This document shows, one piece after another, positions 48,250 through 59,048 of a stretch of DNA of 64,000 nucleotides. The position numbers were made by a program, and so were the translations under genes. Position 1 is the stretch's first letter. Every line of letters starts with the position of its first letter. Under the pieces are notes generated by a model. The model made no database searches and was not told where the DNA came from. It saw nothing but the letters and a program-made list of their open reading frames with translations. Source of the stretch: Sphingomonas aliaeris (GTDB lineage Bacteria; Pseudomonadota; Alphaproteobacteria; Sphingomonadales; Sphingomonadaceae); assembly GCF_016743815.1 (NCBI RefSeq), contig NZ_CP061035.1:3779001-3843000 (forward strand), given 5' to 3'.

Positions 48250-48711
48250 ATGCGCTGCCCATTTTGCGGACATGAAGACAGCCAGGTAAAGGATTCCCGC
48301 CCCACAGATGACGGTGCCGCGATCCGGCGCCGTCGCCAGTGTGAGGGGTGCGCGGCACGGTTCACCACGTTCGAGCGAATACAGTTGCGCGACCTGTACG
48401 TGCTGAAGAGCGAAGACAAGCGCGAGCCGTTCGACCGCGAGAAACTGCTGAGATCCGTATCGATCGCAGCACGCAAACGGCCGATCGATGCGCTGCGGCT
48501 GGAAAAGCTCGTTTCCAGCATCCAGCGCCAACTGGAGACGCAGGGCGAAAACGAAATTCCCTCCAAACGCATCGGCGAACTGGTGATGGAAGGGCTGAAA
48601 GGCATGGATTCGGTCGCCTATATACGCTTTGCCAGCGTCTATAAGGACTTCCGTGAAGCTCGCGATTTCGAGGAATTCGCCGGCAGCGTGACCGAAGCGG
48701 GCAAGAATTGA
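48250..48711 (+). CDS. nrdR: Transcriptional repressor NrdR
   Basis: NrdR represses ribonucleotide reductase genes in response to ATP/dATP. The 153-residue protein has the zinc ribbon [17 protein letters not shown] with [17 protein letters not shown], and the ATP-cone domain ([40 protein letters not shown]). Length is standard. It directly abuts the preceding gene, and its TGA overlaps the TTG start of trmJ. Confidence 0.97.
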   Translation: MRCPFCGHEDSQVKDSRPTDDGAAIRRRRQCEGCAARFTTFERIQLRDLYVLKSEDKREPFDREKLLRSVSIAARKRPIDALRLEKLVSSIQRQLETQGENEIPSKRIGELVMEGLKGMDSVAYIRFASVYKDFREARDFEEFAGSVTEAGKN

Positions 48712-49460
48712 GCGACGTACCGGCCTCTAGCGCGCCACTCCCGGTTATCGTGCTCGTCCGCCCGCAACTGGGTGAGAATATCGGCAAAGCGGCACGCGCG
48801 ATGCTCAATTTCGGGCTGACTGAGATGCGGCTTGTCACCCCGCGCGACGGCTGGCCGAATCCCTCTGCCGGGCCGGCCGCAAGTGGCGCGGATATCGTGC
48901 TGGAACAGGCGCGCGTATATAACAGCGTGGCGGATGCGGTTGCCGACTGCACGCATGTCTATGCGACCACGGTCCGCAAGCGCGGCGTGACCAAGCCGGT
49001 CGTGACGCCGGAACAGGCGGGGCGTGCGATCCACGCATCCGCAGGACGAACCGCGATCCTTTTCGGTCCGGAGCGTTCGGGCCTCGAGACTGATGACGTG
49101 GCGCTGGCTCGCGAGATCATCACCGTTCCGATCAACGCCGAATTCGGGTCGTTGAACCTGGCGCAGGCGGTGATCCTGGTCGCATACGAATGGTCGAAAG
49201 GTATCGAACTTGCCTCGCCGCCGGAGACCGACCTGCCGCTTCCCGCTCCTCACGAGGAATTGGAAGGAATGATCGGACAGTTGGACGCGATGCTCGAGGC
49301 GGCGCACTTCTTCTATCCCCCGGCGCGCACCCCGGTGACGAAGCGGACGTTACGCACATTATTGACCAAGCCGGGCTGGTCGAGCCAGGAGGTGCGGACG
49401 TTTCGCGGCATGCTGAGTGCTTTGTCGGGGAAGAAGGGGCCGAAAGACCCGCCGACTTAA
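48708..49460 (+). CDS. trmJ: TrmJ/SpoU-family RNA 2'-O-methyltransferase
   Basis: This 250-residue SPOUT protein has [40 protein letters not shown] and the knot motif [20 protein letters not shown]. The C-terminal extension ([20 protein letters not shown]) is TrmJ-like, which methylates position 32 of tRNAs. The TTG start overlaps nrdR. It is convergent with the chorismate mutase gene and overlaps its end by four bases. Confidence 0.9.
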   Translation: MSDVPASSAPLPVIVLVRPQLGENIGKAARAMLNFGLTEMRLVTPRDGWPNPSAGPAASGADIVLEQARVYNSVADAVADCTHVYATTVRKRGVTKPVVTPEQAGRAIHASAGRTAILFGPERSGLETDDVALAREIITVPINAEFGSLNLAQAVILVAYEWSKGIELASPPETDLPLPAPHEELEGMIGQLDAMLEAAHFFYPPARTPVTKRTLRTLLTKPGWSSQEVRTFRGMLSALSGKKGPKDPPT

Positions 49461-49762
49461 CGCCGATCGAACGCGGCCATTTCGTAAGCAATGGAGGCTT
49501 CGACCAGATCGTCCCACAGGTCCGCGATGACCGCGCCGGGCAATCCAGCCATCTCGGCAGCAGTTCGGGCGTTGGCGATGACTTGGGCCTTGCGCACCTC
49601 GTCGCGAACCGCGGCACGCTCCGGCTTGATGCGCGCGGCGGCGTCCATATAGGCGAATCGCTGGACCAGCAGGGCAACGATGTCGCGGTCGACCTGATCC
49701 ACGCCGGCGCGAACCTCCGCCATTGTGGTGCAGTCGCGGGCGGGGAGGATCGTATCGCTCAT
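49457..49762 (-). CDS. Chorismate mutase (AroQ class)
   Basis: This 101-residue all-helical protein has AEVRAGVDQVDRDIVALLVQ, RFAYMDAAARIKPE and VRDEVRKAQVIANARTAAEM, the AroQ active-site Arg/Lys positions. It converts chorismate to prephenate for Phe/Tyr synthesis, or is the PchB-like isochorismate relative; chorismate mutase is more usual in this context. The ATG at 49762 is chosen over a TTG two codons upstream. Confidence 0.85.
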   Translation of the reverse strand: MSDTILPARDCTTMAEVRAGVDQVDRDIVALLVQRFAYMDAAARIKPERAAVRDEVRKAQVIANARTAAEMAGLPGAVIADLWDDLVEASIAYEMAAFDRR

Positions 49763-49992
49763 ATCCAAGCCTTTGTCGCAGCACTTCGGCTCTGTCCAGC
49801 TTGAGACTCCCGAGCTTGACTCCTGCCGGTGGTGCGGCTAACCGCCCGCCATTCGCAAATGGCTCCGCACCCCGGTGAAGCGGCGGCCCTGATTCCGATC
49901 TTTGATCGGACAGAGCGATGACCGGGTATCGATCAGCCTAGCCGTCACACGCGAAGCCGGTCCTGTTATTGGCAATTGCAAAGGTAATTTAC

Positions 49993-50607
49993 ATGTCGAA
50001 GCGTTCCAGCGCAAAGCACAAGCTCGATCGCCGTATGGGCGAGAATATCTGGGGTCGTCCGAAGTCCCCAGTAAACAAGCGCGAATACGGCCCCGGTCAG
50101 CACGGTCAGCGCCGCAAGGGCAAGGTCAGCGATTTCGGTATCCAATTGCGCGCCAAGCAGAAGCTCAAGGGCTATTATGGCGACGTGACCGAGAAGCAGT
50201 TCCGCGCCTGCTACACCGAAGCCGCCCGCATGAAGGGTGACACCGGTCAGAACCTGATCGGCCTGCTCGAACAGCGCCTGGACATGATCGTGTACCGCGC
50301 GAAGTTCGCCCCGACGGTGTTCGCAGCACGCCAGCTCGTCTCGCACGGACACATCCGCGTCAACGGCGTAAAGTGCAACATCGCATCGCGTCGTTGCTTC
50401 CCCGGCATGGAAATCACGTTGGGCAGCAAGGCCAAGGAAATGACGCTGGTGATGGAAGCGCAGAGCCTCGCCGAGCGCGAAATCCCCGATTACGTTGCGC
50501 CGGACGGCAATGCCAAGGTCACGTTCACCCGTGTTCCGACGCTGGACGAAGTGCCCTACCCGGTGAAGATGGAACCGAACCTGGTCGTCGAATTCTACTC
50601 GCGCTAA
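49993..50607 (+). CDS. rpsD: 30S ribosomal protein S4
   Basis: This 204-residue S4 protein begins [20 protein letters not shown], has [20 protein letters not shown] and the S4 RNA-binding domain [20 protein letters not shown] with [17 protein letters not shown]. The 224-base upstream region probably contains its promoter (TTGACT at 49816 is a weak -35 candidate) but no recognised leader structure. It is followed by a terminator. Confidence 0.98.
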   Translation: MSKRSSAKHKLDRRMGENIWGRPKSPVNKREYGPGQHGQRRKGKVSDFGIQLRAKQKLKGYYGDVTEKQFRACYTEAARMKGDTGQNLIGLLEQRLDMIVYRAKFAPTVFAARQLVSHGHIRVNGVKCNIASRRCFPGMEITLGSKAKEMTLVMEAQSLAEREIPDYVAPDGNAKVTFTRVPTLDEVPYPVKMEPNLVVEFYSR

Positions 50608-50657
50608 CCCTGCGGGAGGATCGACCGGTCGGCATCGACACGGTTACGATATGAGGA

Positions 50658-50687
50658 GGGCGGTCCGGCAACGGGCCGCCCTTTCTC
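50658..50687 (+). terminator. Rho-independent terminator after rpsD
   Basis: GGGCGGTCCG and CGGGCCGCCC form a 10-bp stem with one G-T pair and a GCAA loop, followed by TTTCTC. It lies between rpsD and the convergent S9 peptidase gene. Confidence 0.8.
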
Positions 50688-50689
50688 GT

Positions 50690-52687
50690 TCATAGCCCTA
50701 GCGATTTACGCAGGAACGCGTCGGACTTGCCGAGCATCTCGGTTCGGGCACCGTCATCCTCCAGATAATGATCAAGTCCTTTGAACTCGACATATTCCAC
50801 GGTTCGCCCTGCGTCCTTCAACCTGCCTGCCATGTAGCGAGATTCCGCGACGCCGACATTGCGGTCAAGATTGCCGTGGAACATCAATACCGGCGCCTTG
50901 ATCCGCGCCGCATTGCGTGCCGGTGATCCCTGAACGACATGGGGTCCCTTGCCGATGAACGTGTCGACCAGCCTGTAATTGCTATAGCCGCTCGCCTCTG
51001 TGCGCAGCATTTCGAGATCGGTTACGGGGGCGATCGCCACGATCGCCTTGAAGAGGTCCGGATCAAGCACGGACGATTGCAGCGCGGCATATCCGCCGTA
51101 AGACCAGCCGACGATCCCCAGCTTACCCTGTGCAGCGATGCCTTGCGACATGAGCCACCGTCCGGCATCGTTCACGTCGTCAATCGCTGTCCGCCACGAT
51201 TGAAAGCCGTTCTTCTGGTACCACGCATCGCCATATCCGGTCGAGCCGCGGTAATTCGGCTGGAGCACGGCATAACCGCGATTGGCGAAGAATTGCGACA
51301 GCCAATCGAAGCCCCACTCGTCACGCGCGCCCGGTCCGCCGTGCGGCATGACGATGGCCGGGATGTTCTTTCCATCGCTGCCCGGCGGCAGTGTCAGATA
51401 GGCCGGAATCATCGTTCCATCGGCCGCAGGGAATGTGATCGCTTTCACCGGCGACAAGGCAACCGAATTAAGTTGCGGCCGCGCCGATACGACTTCCTCG
51501 AGCTGGCGATTCGACTTGTGATAGACGTAATAGCGTCCAGCGTTGGTGTCGCTGCCCGCAAACAGCAGCAGAGTGTTCTCGTCCGCGCTGGCGTCGATAA
51601 AGGTCACGAGCGGTTGCCCCGGCAGAGCTTTGCCAAGCGAGATGCGCAACTTCTGCAGAACCGGATCGAAGAATTCCGCTTGGCGCCGGTCTGTGACGAA
51701 CGACGCGCCGACAACGCGGTTCTGCCGCCCCAAACGGATCAGCCCCGAAACATCTACATCAGGCCGGGCAAACACCAGTTGCCGCTTCAGGCTGCCGTCC
51801 AGTGCAACGCTGTATAGCGCTTTTCTACCATCCAGCCGGTCGAAACCGTATGCGATATCGAGATCGCGATCGACCGCATAAGGGTTGAACCCGATAGTGG
51901 CGTCGCCGCCTATGTTCAGCGTACCGAACGGTTTCCAATCGTTGCTCGATCGCAGACGATAGAGGTAGTTGATCGCGGGACCGGCATATCCCGCAGAATC
52001 GCGTGGTTGCAGGCCCATCATTCGAACGGTGCCATGTCCGTCAGTCAGATACTCCACCGCCGAAGGCCGGGGGGATACGACGGTACGGCGCTGTGTCCCG
52101 GCAGGATCGACCATCTCGACGCCCAGCCCTTCGGCCGAACTGCTGATATGAGTACCTAGCGAGGATTCGGGGATGAAGTCGCGTGTCATCAGAACCTGGC
52201 CGGCTGGATCGTCCGGTAGCCAGTCGATGACGGTACCGCCGTCCTGTGCGACGCCCAGCGAGCGAGCGTTGGTACGCGCGCTCAGCTGACGCTGATCCCG
52301 ACCATCGCTGCTAATCGACACCGATCGGGTAAAGGCCAGGGTCTGCGCACCGCGGTCGATAAATTAGATGCTGCAGATCAGGCGATCGTTCTTGGACCAA
52401 CGACACTCGGTCAGCCGGTCGGGTTCCCCGCTCGAACTCAGGATCGGCGTCGGCTTTCCGCCTTTTACCAGATCCGCGATCATCAACATCGCCCCCCTGC
52501 CCTTCAGCGGCGTGATCATCGCGACGTGTGTGCCGTCCGGCGACAGGCTCATCTGAGAGATGCCTTCACGCGCGCCGAAAGCGGCGGCGGCGTCGAAAAC
52601 CAAATCCGGCGCCGCCCCCGCCGGCGCGGTCAGGACCATTGCTCCTCCGGTAAGAAGTGCGCGCAAGATACCCCTAGATTGCAACAT
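50690..52687 (-). pseudogene. S9-family prolyl oligopeptidase-like gene interrupted by an in-frame TAA
   Basis: The full frame would encode 665 residues: a signal peptide (MLQSRGILRALLTGGAMVLT), a beta-propeller, and an alpha/beta hydrolase with the nucleophile motif VGWSYGGYAALQS, Asp in MFHGNLDRNVGV and His in FKGLDHYLEDD. Codon 108 is TAA (52364-52366), directly after RLICSI. The frame continues unchanged as FIDRGAQTLAFTRSVSISSD, so the lesion is a substitution. TAT or TAC would restore a Tyr. If real, only a short fragment is made, unless translation restarts near the GTG at 52321, which would lack an export signal. Confidence 0.85.
52364..52366 (-). other. Premature in-frame stop codon in the S9 peptidase gene
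   Basis: TAA on the coding strand interrupts an otherwise continuous 666-codon frame (homology on both sides is in phase). No homopolymer is involved, unlike the other broken genes in the window. Confidence 0.8.
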
Positions 52688-52814
52688 GATGACCCCCGTT
52701 TAACGAACGACAAACGATAGAGCAGCCTCGGTCCGGTGCAATAGCGCCTCCGCGTCTTGCGCGGACCGTTTGGCACTGCCAAACCCGGTCGATCCCGACC
52801 ATCCGGAGTTCTTC

Positions 52815-54470
52815 ATGCGCAAAACTATCGTCCTGCTTTTGGCTGCGGCTGCGGCTTCGTCGTCGGGCATCACTGTCGTTTCCGCAAAAGATGCGCCCAA
52901 GCCGGCCATTTCAATCGAAACGCTGAAGACAGTGACGCAGACATTGTCGTCCGACGCTTATGAAGGACGTGCGCCCGCTACGCCTGCGGAGGACAAGACG
53001 GCTGCCTATATCGTCGAACGCTTCAAGCAGGCGGGGCTGAAGCCCGGCAACAAGGGCAATTGGTTCCAGGATGTGCCGCTGGTCGAGATCACGGCCAGCA
53101 ACGTGACTCCGCTGACCGTCAGCGGGGGAAAGGCGCCGGTGACAGCGGAATATCGCAAGGATCTGGTCATCGCGACGTACCGCGTGACGCCGAACGTCGC
53201 GATCAAGAACAGCGACATGGTGTTCGTCGGGTACGGGATCGACGCGCCTGAGCGTGGCTGGAATGATTATGCGGGAGTCGATGTGAAGGGAAAGACGGTC
53301 GTCATCCTGATCAACGATCCCGACTGGCGAACGATGACCCTGGACGGCCCGTTCGGCGGGCGTGCGATGACCTATTACGGGCGCTGGACGTACAAGTTCG
53401 AGGAAGCGGCGCGGCACGGCGCGGCGGCGGCGATCATCGTCCACGATACCGAACCGGCCGCGTATGGCTGGGGCGTCGTGCAATCAAGCTGGACCGGGCC
53501 GCAACTGGAACAGGATACGCCGGGCGACCATATGGACCAATCACAGGCAATCGGATGGATGCAGAAACCTATTGCGGAGGCCGTGTTCGCGAGCGCGGGC
53601 AAGAACTTCGCCGAACTGGCCAGGGCGGCATCGATCAAGGGCTTCAAGGCGGTCCCGCTGGGCGTGAAGGCCTCGGTTTCGTTCACCAATACGATCCGAC
53701 GTCAGGCGTCGAAGAACGTCGTGGGCATCTTGCCGGGCACGACAAAGCCTGACGAGGTGGTGATGTATTCCGGTCATTGGGATCATCTGGGCCGCTGCGA
53801 TGCGGTTAATGGCGACGATATCTGCAACGGCGCGGTCGACAATGCTACGGGCATCGCCGGGCTGGTCGCGCTGGCCGAAGCGAGTGTGAAGGCTGGCCCC
53901 GCCAGGCGCAGTCAGGTGTTTCTGGCAGTGACGGCGGAGGAATCGGGGCTGCTGGGATCGAAATTCTACGCCGAGAACCCGGTCTATCCGCTCAACAAGA
54001 CGGTCGGCGGGGTCAATATGGACGGTCTGAACGTGATCGGAAAGGCGAAGGATTTCGTGCTGGTCGGCGCGGGCAAGTCCGAGCTGGAGGATCTGGTCAA
54101 GCCGCTGGTCGCCGCCGAAGGGCGTGTGATCACGCTGGAGGCCAATCCGGAACGCGGCTCCTATTATCGGTCGGATCATTTCAGCTTCGCCAAGCTGGGC
54201 GTGCCGATGCTGTACGGCGAAAGCGGCGAGGATCTGGTCGTCGGCGGGACCGCCGCCGGCAAGGCCGCGACCGAGGATTATGTCGTCAATCGCTATCACA
54301 AGCCGCAGGACGAATATGATGCCGCGTGGAAATGGGATGGTGCGGTGTCTGACCTGAACATCTATTACGCGCTTGGCCACGGACTGGCAGAAAGCGACAC
54401 ATGGCCGAACTGGTATCCATCCGCCGAATTCCGCAAGGTGCGCGACGCCAGCCGGGCAGGATCGAAATAA
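52815..54470 (+). CDS. M28-family zinc aminopeptidase, exported
   Basis: This 551-residue protein has a signal peptide (MRKTIVLLLAAAAASSSGIT), a PA-domain insert (KGKTVVILINDPDW to AIIVHDTEP) and the M28 metal ligands in MYSGHWDHLG, NGAVDNATGIAGLV, AVTAEESGLLGSKFYAENP and SDHFSFAKLG. It removes N-terminal residues from peptides, probably in the periplasm. The ATG at the signal peptide is the start. It is followed one base later by the agmatine deiminase gene. Confidence 0.92.
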   Translation: MRKTIVLLLAAAAASSSGITVVSAKDAPKPAISIETLKTVTQTLSSDAYEGRAPATPAEDKTAAYIVERFKQAGLKPGNKGNWFQDVPLVEITASNVTPLTVSGGKAPVTAEYRKDLVIATYRVTPNVAIKNSDMVFVGYGIDAPERGWNDYAGVDVKGKTVVILINDPDWRTMTLDGPFGGRAMTYYGRWTYKFEEAARHGAAAAIIVHDTEPAAYGWGVVQSSWTGPQLEQDTPGDHMDQSQAIGWMQKPIAEAVFASAGKNFAELARAASIKGFKAVPLGVKASVSFTNTIRRQASKNVVGILPGTTKPDEVVMYSGHWDHLGRCDAVNGDDICNGAVDNATGIAGLVALAEASVKAGPARRSQVFLAVTAEESGLLGSKFYAENPVYPLNKTVGGVNMDGLNVIGKAKDFVLVGAGKSELEDLVKPLVAAEGRVITLEANPERGSYYRSDHFSFAKLGVPMLYGESGEDLVVGGTAAGKAATEDYVVNRYHKPQDEYDAAWKWDGAVSDLNIYYALGHGLAESDTWPNWYPSAEFRKVRDASRAGSK

Positions 54471-54471
54471 G

Positions 54472-55449
54472 ATGATGAAGCATGTCGTACAGCCAGCGGA
54501 GTGGGCGCGGCACAAGGCGGTGTGGATCGGCTTTCCCAGCCATCCGGATCTGTGGGTCGAGGATCTGGCGCCGGCGCGAGAGGAAGTCGTGGCGTTCGCC
54601 CGCGCCGTGCATGCCGACGGGCGCGGCGAACGCGTCATTCTGGTAGCCGCGGACGAGGAAGCGGGTAGTGCCGCGCGCACGATGGCGAAGGGTATCGCCG
54701 ATGTCGTGATCGAGCCGTTCGGCGACATTTGGCTACGCGATACCGCGGCGATCGTGCTGAACGACGGTACGGCGCGCGATTTCCGCTTCAACGGCTGGGG
54801 CGGTAAATACGATCTACCCGGCGATGACGATATCGGCCAGCGACTGGCGGCGCGGCGGCACATCCACGCCGAATCGTGCGACTGGATCCTGGAAGGCGGC
54901 GCGATCGACGGCGACGGCACGGGTCGCGTCGCGACGACCGAACAATGCCTGCTGAACCACAATCGCAATCCCGGCCTGTCCAAAACGGATATCGAGGCGA
55001 GGTTGCTGTCTGATCTGGGGTTCACCAGCGTGATCTGGCTCGGCGAGGGGCTGATGCACGATCATACGGACGGGCATGTCGACAATCTCGCGCGGTTCGT
55101 CGGACCGGGCAAGCTGGCGATCCCGCAGGCGGCGGAGAACGACCCCAACTGGCTGGTCTATCAGCATGCCGCGCGGGACGCGGCGCTGCACGACGATCTG
55201 GAGATCGTGACGATCCCGTCGCCCGGGCGCGTATTGCGCGACGAGGAGATCGTGCCGGCCAGCTATATGAATTTCTATATCGGCAATGCGACCGTGGTCG
55301 TGCCGCAATATGGGGCTCCCAACGATGCGGCGGCGGTCGCGGCGATCCAGGCACTGTTCCCCGACCGACAGGCGATCGGGCTGCATGCCGATCACATCCT
55401 GACCGGCGGCGGCAGCTTCCACTGCATCAGCCAGCAAATCCCGGAATAG
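54472..55449 (+). CDS. aguA: Agmatine deiminase
   Basis: AguA hydrolyses agmatine to N-carbamoylputrescine in putrescine synthesis. The 325-residue protein has DIWLRDTAAIVLNDG, FNGWGGKYDLPGDDDIGQ, ILEGGAIDGDGTG, HDHTDGHVDNLARFV and the catalytic Cys in GGGSFHCISQQIPE near residue 318. Two adjacent ATG codons start the gene. The partner N-carbamoylputrescine amidase (aguB) is not in the window. Confidence 0.93.
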   Translation: MMKHVVQPAEWARHKAVWIGFPSHPDLWVEDLAPAREEVVAFARAVHADGRGERVILVAADEEAGSAARTMAKGIADVVIEPFGDIWLRDTAAIVLNDGTARDFRFNGWGGKYDLPGDDDIGQRLAARRHIHAESCDWILEGGAIDGDGTGRVATTEQCLLNHNRNPGLSKTDIEARLLSDLGFTSVIWLGEGLMHDHTDGHVDNLARFVGPGKLAIPQAAENDPNWLVYQHAARDAALHDDLEIVTIPSPGRVLRDEEIVPASYMNFYIGNATVVVPQYGAPNDAAAVAAIQALFPDRQAIGLHADHILTGGGSFHCISQQIPE

Positions 55450-55478
55450 TCAGCACGGCTGGCGTCCGGCTCGACCGA

Positions 55479-58400
55479 TCAGTGGAAGTCGCGCGATTTC
55501 GTGATGATTCGTACGTCGCGCGGATGGCCGTGCCGTGGCGTATCGCGCCCCTGCGCCGTTCCACGCGATCCGTCGCGCGATGAAGTACGCGGCGGGTCGT
55601 CGTGGCGGGAGGGCAGGGGGTGTTCGAAGGCATCGGATCGCAGCAGGCGGATCTTCGCCTTGTCGAGATCGGAGAGGTGGTCGAGCAGGTCGGTCCGATC
55701 GATTACCCGCGTCGCCATCAGGTGGACGACATTGCCCTCCAGCGGACCGGCGCGCTGTACATTGCCCTCCACCTCCATCAGCCGCGCGGCCATCACCTGC
55801 CGGCGGAAACGTTCGAACATCCGTGCCCACAGGACGATGTTGGTCACGCCGCTTTCATCCTCGATCGTGACGAAGATCGCATTGCCGTTGCCGGGGCGTT
55901 GACGCACCAGCACGATTCCCGCCGTGCGGACGCGCAAGCCGTTGCGCGCAGCGGACGTCTCGGCACAGCTCAGCACGCCGTCGGCCTTCAGGATCGCACG
56001 CAGGAACGACATCGGATGTGCCTTCAGCGACAGGCGCGTCATCTGGTAATCCGCGACGACATGCTCGGCCTGCGACATGACCGGAAGCTCGGCATCGGAT
56101 TCCGTCCCCAGTTCGGCCGCCTCCGCCGCGGCGAACAGCGGCAGCGAAGCGGCGGGGGTGCGCCGCACCTCCCACAATGCGTCGCGTCTTCCGAGCCCGA
56201 TCGATCCGAACGCATCCGCATCAGCCAGTAGGCGCAGTGCGCGTTCCGGCAGGCGGGCGCGGCGAGCCAGGCTTTCGATCGAGGTAAAAGCGCCCTCCGC
56301 CCGCGCGATCACCAAGGCGTCCGCCCAAGCCGGCCGGAATCCGGTAATCTGTTGCAGCCCCAGACGTAGTGCGAGATCGGCGGCAGTCGGCTCCAGCGTA
56401 CAATCCCACCGGCTGGCATTCACGTCGATCGCGCGGATCTCGACATCGTGCTCCACCGCGTCGCGCACGATCTGCGCCGGGGCGTAGAAACCCATCGGTT
56501 GCGAATTGAGCAGTGCGCAGGCGAAAACCGCAGGCTGATGGCATTTGATCCAGGACGACACATAGACAAGACGTGCGAACGACAAAGCGTGGCTTTCCGG
56601 AAAGCCGTAGGATCCGAACCCCTTGATCTGTTCGAAGCAGCGCCGCGCGAAATCCTCTTCATAGCCGCGCACGGTCATGCCTCCGATCATCTTCTTCTCG
56701 AAATGCTCCATCCCGCCGACATGGCGGAACGTCGCCATCGCGCGGCGTAGCTGGTTCGCCTCGCCGGGTGTGAACTTCGCCGCGACGATGGCGAGCTTCA
56801 TCACCTGTTCCTGGAACAGCGGCACGCCCTTCGTCTTGTTGAGAAGGTCGTACAATTCACTCGCCGGACCATGTTCGGGGCTGGGTGAGGGATAATAGAC
56901 CTTCTCGGTCCCGGCGCGGCGGCGCAGATAGGGATGCACCATATTGCCCTGAATCGGACCCGGCCGGACGATCGCGACCTGGATCACCAGATCGTAGAGT
57001 TCGCGCGGTTTCAGCCGTGGCAGCATGTTCATCTGCGCACGGCTTTCGACCTGGAACACGCCGATACTGTCGCCCTTGCACAGCATGTCGTAGGTCGCCG
57101 TGTCCTCCTGCGGGATATTGGCGAGATCGTGATCGCCCCTGCCATGCTCGCGCATCAGGTCGAACGCCTTCTGGATGCAGGTCAGCATGCCGAGCGCCAG
57201 AATATCGACCTTCATCAATTGCAGCGCATCGATATCGTCCTTGTCCCATTCGATGAATGTGCGGTCGGCCATCGCGCCGTTATGGATCGGCACGGTTTCG
57301 TCGAGCCGGTCCTCGGTCAGCACGAATCCGCCGACATGCTGCGACAGGTGGCGAGGGAATTTCAGGATTTGTTCGACCAGCATCTTCAGCCGGGCGATTT
57401 CCGGGCTGTGCAGGTCGAAGCCCGTCTCCGCGAAACGGCGTTCCTCGATCGCATCGGCGAAGCTGCCCCATACCGTACTGCTGATCCGGCTCGTCACGTC
57501 CTCGGTCAGGCCGAGCGCCTTGCCCACTTCGCCGACCGCACTGCGTGGCCGGTAATGGATCACCGTCGCGGCGATCCCGGCGCGGTGCCGCCCGTACCGG
57601 TCATAGATATACTGCATGACCAGTTCGCGGCGTTCGTGTTCGAAATCGACATCGATGTCCGGCGGCTCGTCCCGCTCGCTCGACACGAAGCGCGAGAAAA
57701 GCAGGTCGTGCTCCATCGGATCGACCGACGTGACGCCCAGCAGGAAACACACCACCGAATTCGCGGCGGACCCGCGCCCCTGACACAGGATCGGCGGATC
57801 GACTGAGCGGGCATAGCGGACCACGTCGTGCACGGTGAGGAAATAACAGGCATAATTCCGTTCGCGGATCAGCCCGAATTCCTCATACAACAACCGGCAA
57901 AGCTTACCCGGAAGCCCCTCCGGATAGCGTTCCACCGCCGCGAGCAGGACAAGATGCTGCAGCCAGTCCTGCGGATCGTAACCGTCGGGCACGGGTTCGT
58001 GCGGATATTCGTATTTCAGATCGTCGAGCCTAAAGTCGATCCGGTCGAGAAAGGCGATCGTCGCTGCCACTGCCGATGGACGATCCTCGAACAGGCGAAG
58101 CATTTCGTCGCCCGATTTCAGATAACGCTCCGCATTCGGCCGCAGGATGCGACCGGCCTGCTGTACCTTCACGCCCGCACGAATGCAGGTGAGGATATCG
58201 TGTAGCGGGCGGGCATCGGGACCGGCATACAAGGCGTCGCACGTGGCGATCACCGGCACGCCGGCGTCGTCCGCGATCCGGCACAGCCCGCTCAACCGGC
58301 GCCGGTCCGATCCCTGGAACGGCATCGTCGCGCCCAGCCAGACGCGGTCCGGTGCGGCGCGTCTCAATCGTGCGAGCGTGGTCGCCAGATCGCCTGTATT

Positions 58401-59048
58401 AGGCCGCGCCTGCCAGTATCGCGGCTGATCCGGCGCGATCGTCTCGGCACCGGGCAGCGCCACGACGTTCGGAGCGGGCTCCTGCGCATCCCGTATTTCC
58501 TGCGTGTTCCGTCCGGGCCTGTTTTCTGCCGCCATCGCGCCGTTCTCGGCAGGATCGAAGCTGCTTTCGGGCATTACGATCAACAGCAGGTCCTCGAGAT
58601 GCGCGAACAGGTCGGCAATCTCCAGCAGGCATCCCCCTTTCAACGCGCGCCCGTTCCCGACCGTCAGCAGGCGAGTCAGCCGGCCCCACCCGTAGCGCGT
58701 GGCCGGATAGGCGACGATGTCCGGCGTGCCGTCAGCGAATACCAGGCGCGCGCCCGAGACGACGCGCAGGTCCGTCTCGCACGCTGCATGTTCCTCGGGC
58801 GTCAGTATCACCGGTTCGCCGCGCCGTTCTTTATCGGCAAGCCAAGCCTCGCGCGCCTTGTCCGGTGCATCGCGAAGCGCAACCCAGGCGCGCACGACCC
58901 CCGCCACCGTATTGCGATCCGCGATGCCGATGCCGCGCAGCCCCTGCGCGACCGCCTGCGCGACCATGTCGCTCGGATGCGATGCACCGTGCAGGAACGA
59001 ATAGTTGGTGGCGGCGGCCAGTTCGGCGAAGGGCGTGCCCGTCGTCAT
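55479..59048 (-). CDS. dnaE2: Error-prone DNA polymerase III alpha subunit homologue (ImuC/DnaE2)
   Basis: This 1189-residue DnaE2 has an N-terminal PHP domain (FAELAAATNYSFLHGASHPS, GIGIADRNTVAGVVRAW), polymerase acidic residues in ERDEPPDIDVDFEHERRELV and VDILALGMLTCIQKAFDLM, and a C-terminal OB domain (GIVLVRQRPGNGNAIFVTIE). It performs translesion synthesis with ImuA and ImuB after DNA damage. The start overlaps the imuB stop (ATGA). The shorter length and absence of the DnaE1 C-terminus separate it from the replicative enzyme. Confidence 0.95.
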   Translation of the reverse strand: MTTGTPFAELAAATNYSFLHGASHPSDMVAQAVAQGLRGIGIADRNTVAGVVRAWVALRDAPDKAREAWLADKERRGEPVILTPEEHAACETDLRVVSGARLVFADGTPDIVAYPATRYGWGRLTRLLTVGNGRALKGGCLLEIADLFAHLEDLLLIVMPESSFDPAENGAMAAENRPGRNTQEIRDAQEPAPNVVALPGAETIAPDQPRYWQARPNTGDLATTLARLRRAAPDRVWLGATMPFQGSDRRRLSGLCRIADDAGVPVIATCDALYAGPDARPLHDILTCIRAGVKVQQAGRILRPNAERYLKSGDEMLRLFEDRPSAVAATIAFLDRIDFRLDDLKYEYPHEPVPDGYDPQDWLQHLVLLAAVERYPEGLPGKLCRLLYEEFGLIRERNYACYFLTVHDVVRYARSVDPPILCQGRGSAANSVVCFLLGVTSVDPMEHDLLFSRFVSSERDEPPDIDVDFEHERRELVMQYIYDRYGRHRAGIAATVIHYRPRSAVGEVGKALGLTEDVTSRISSTVWGSFADAIEERRFAETGFDLHSPEIARLKMLVEQILKFPRHLSQHVGGFVLTEDRLDETVPIHNGAMADRTFIEWDKDDIDALQLMKVDILALGMLTCIQKAFDLMREHGRGDHDLANIPQEDTATYDMLCKGDSIGVFQVESRAQMNMLPRLKPRELYDLVIQVAIVRPGPIQGNMVHPYLRRRAGTEKVYYPSPSPEHGPASELYDLLNKTKGVPLFQEQVMKLAIVAAKFTPGEANQLRRAMATFRHVGGMEHFEKKMIGGMTVRGYEEDFARRCFEQIKGFGSYGFPESHALSFARLVYVSSWIKCHQPAVFACALLNSQPMGFYAPAQIVRDAVEHDVEIRAIDVNASRWDCTLEPTAADLALRLGLQQITGFRPAWADALVIARAEGAFTSIESLARRARLPERALRLLADADAFGSIGLGRRDALWEVRRTPAASLPLFAAAEAAELGTESDAELPVMSQAEHVVADYQMTRLSLKAHPMSFLRAILKADGVLSCAETSAARNGLRVRTAGIVLVRQRPGNGNAIFVTIEDESGVTNIVLWARMFERFRRQVMAARLMEVEGNVQRAGPLEGNVVHLMATRVIDRTDLLDHLSDLDKAKIRLLRSDAFEHPLPSRHDDPPRTSSRDGSRGTAQGRDTPRHGHPRDVRIITKSRDFH

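Noticed and set aside
49816..49844. TTGACT-N17-TAACCG as an rpsD promoter
   Set aside because: The -35 is fair but the -10 is poor; not strong enough to annotate as a feature.
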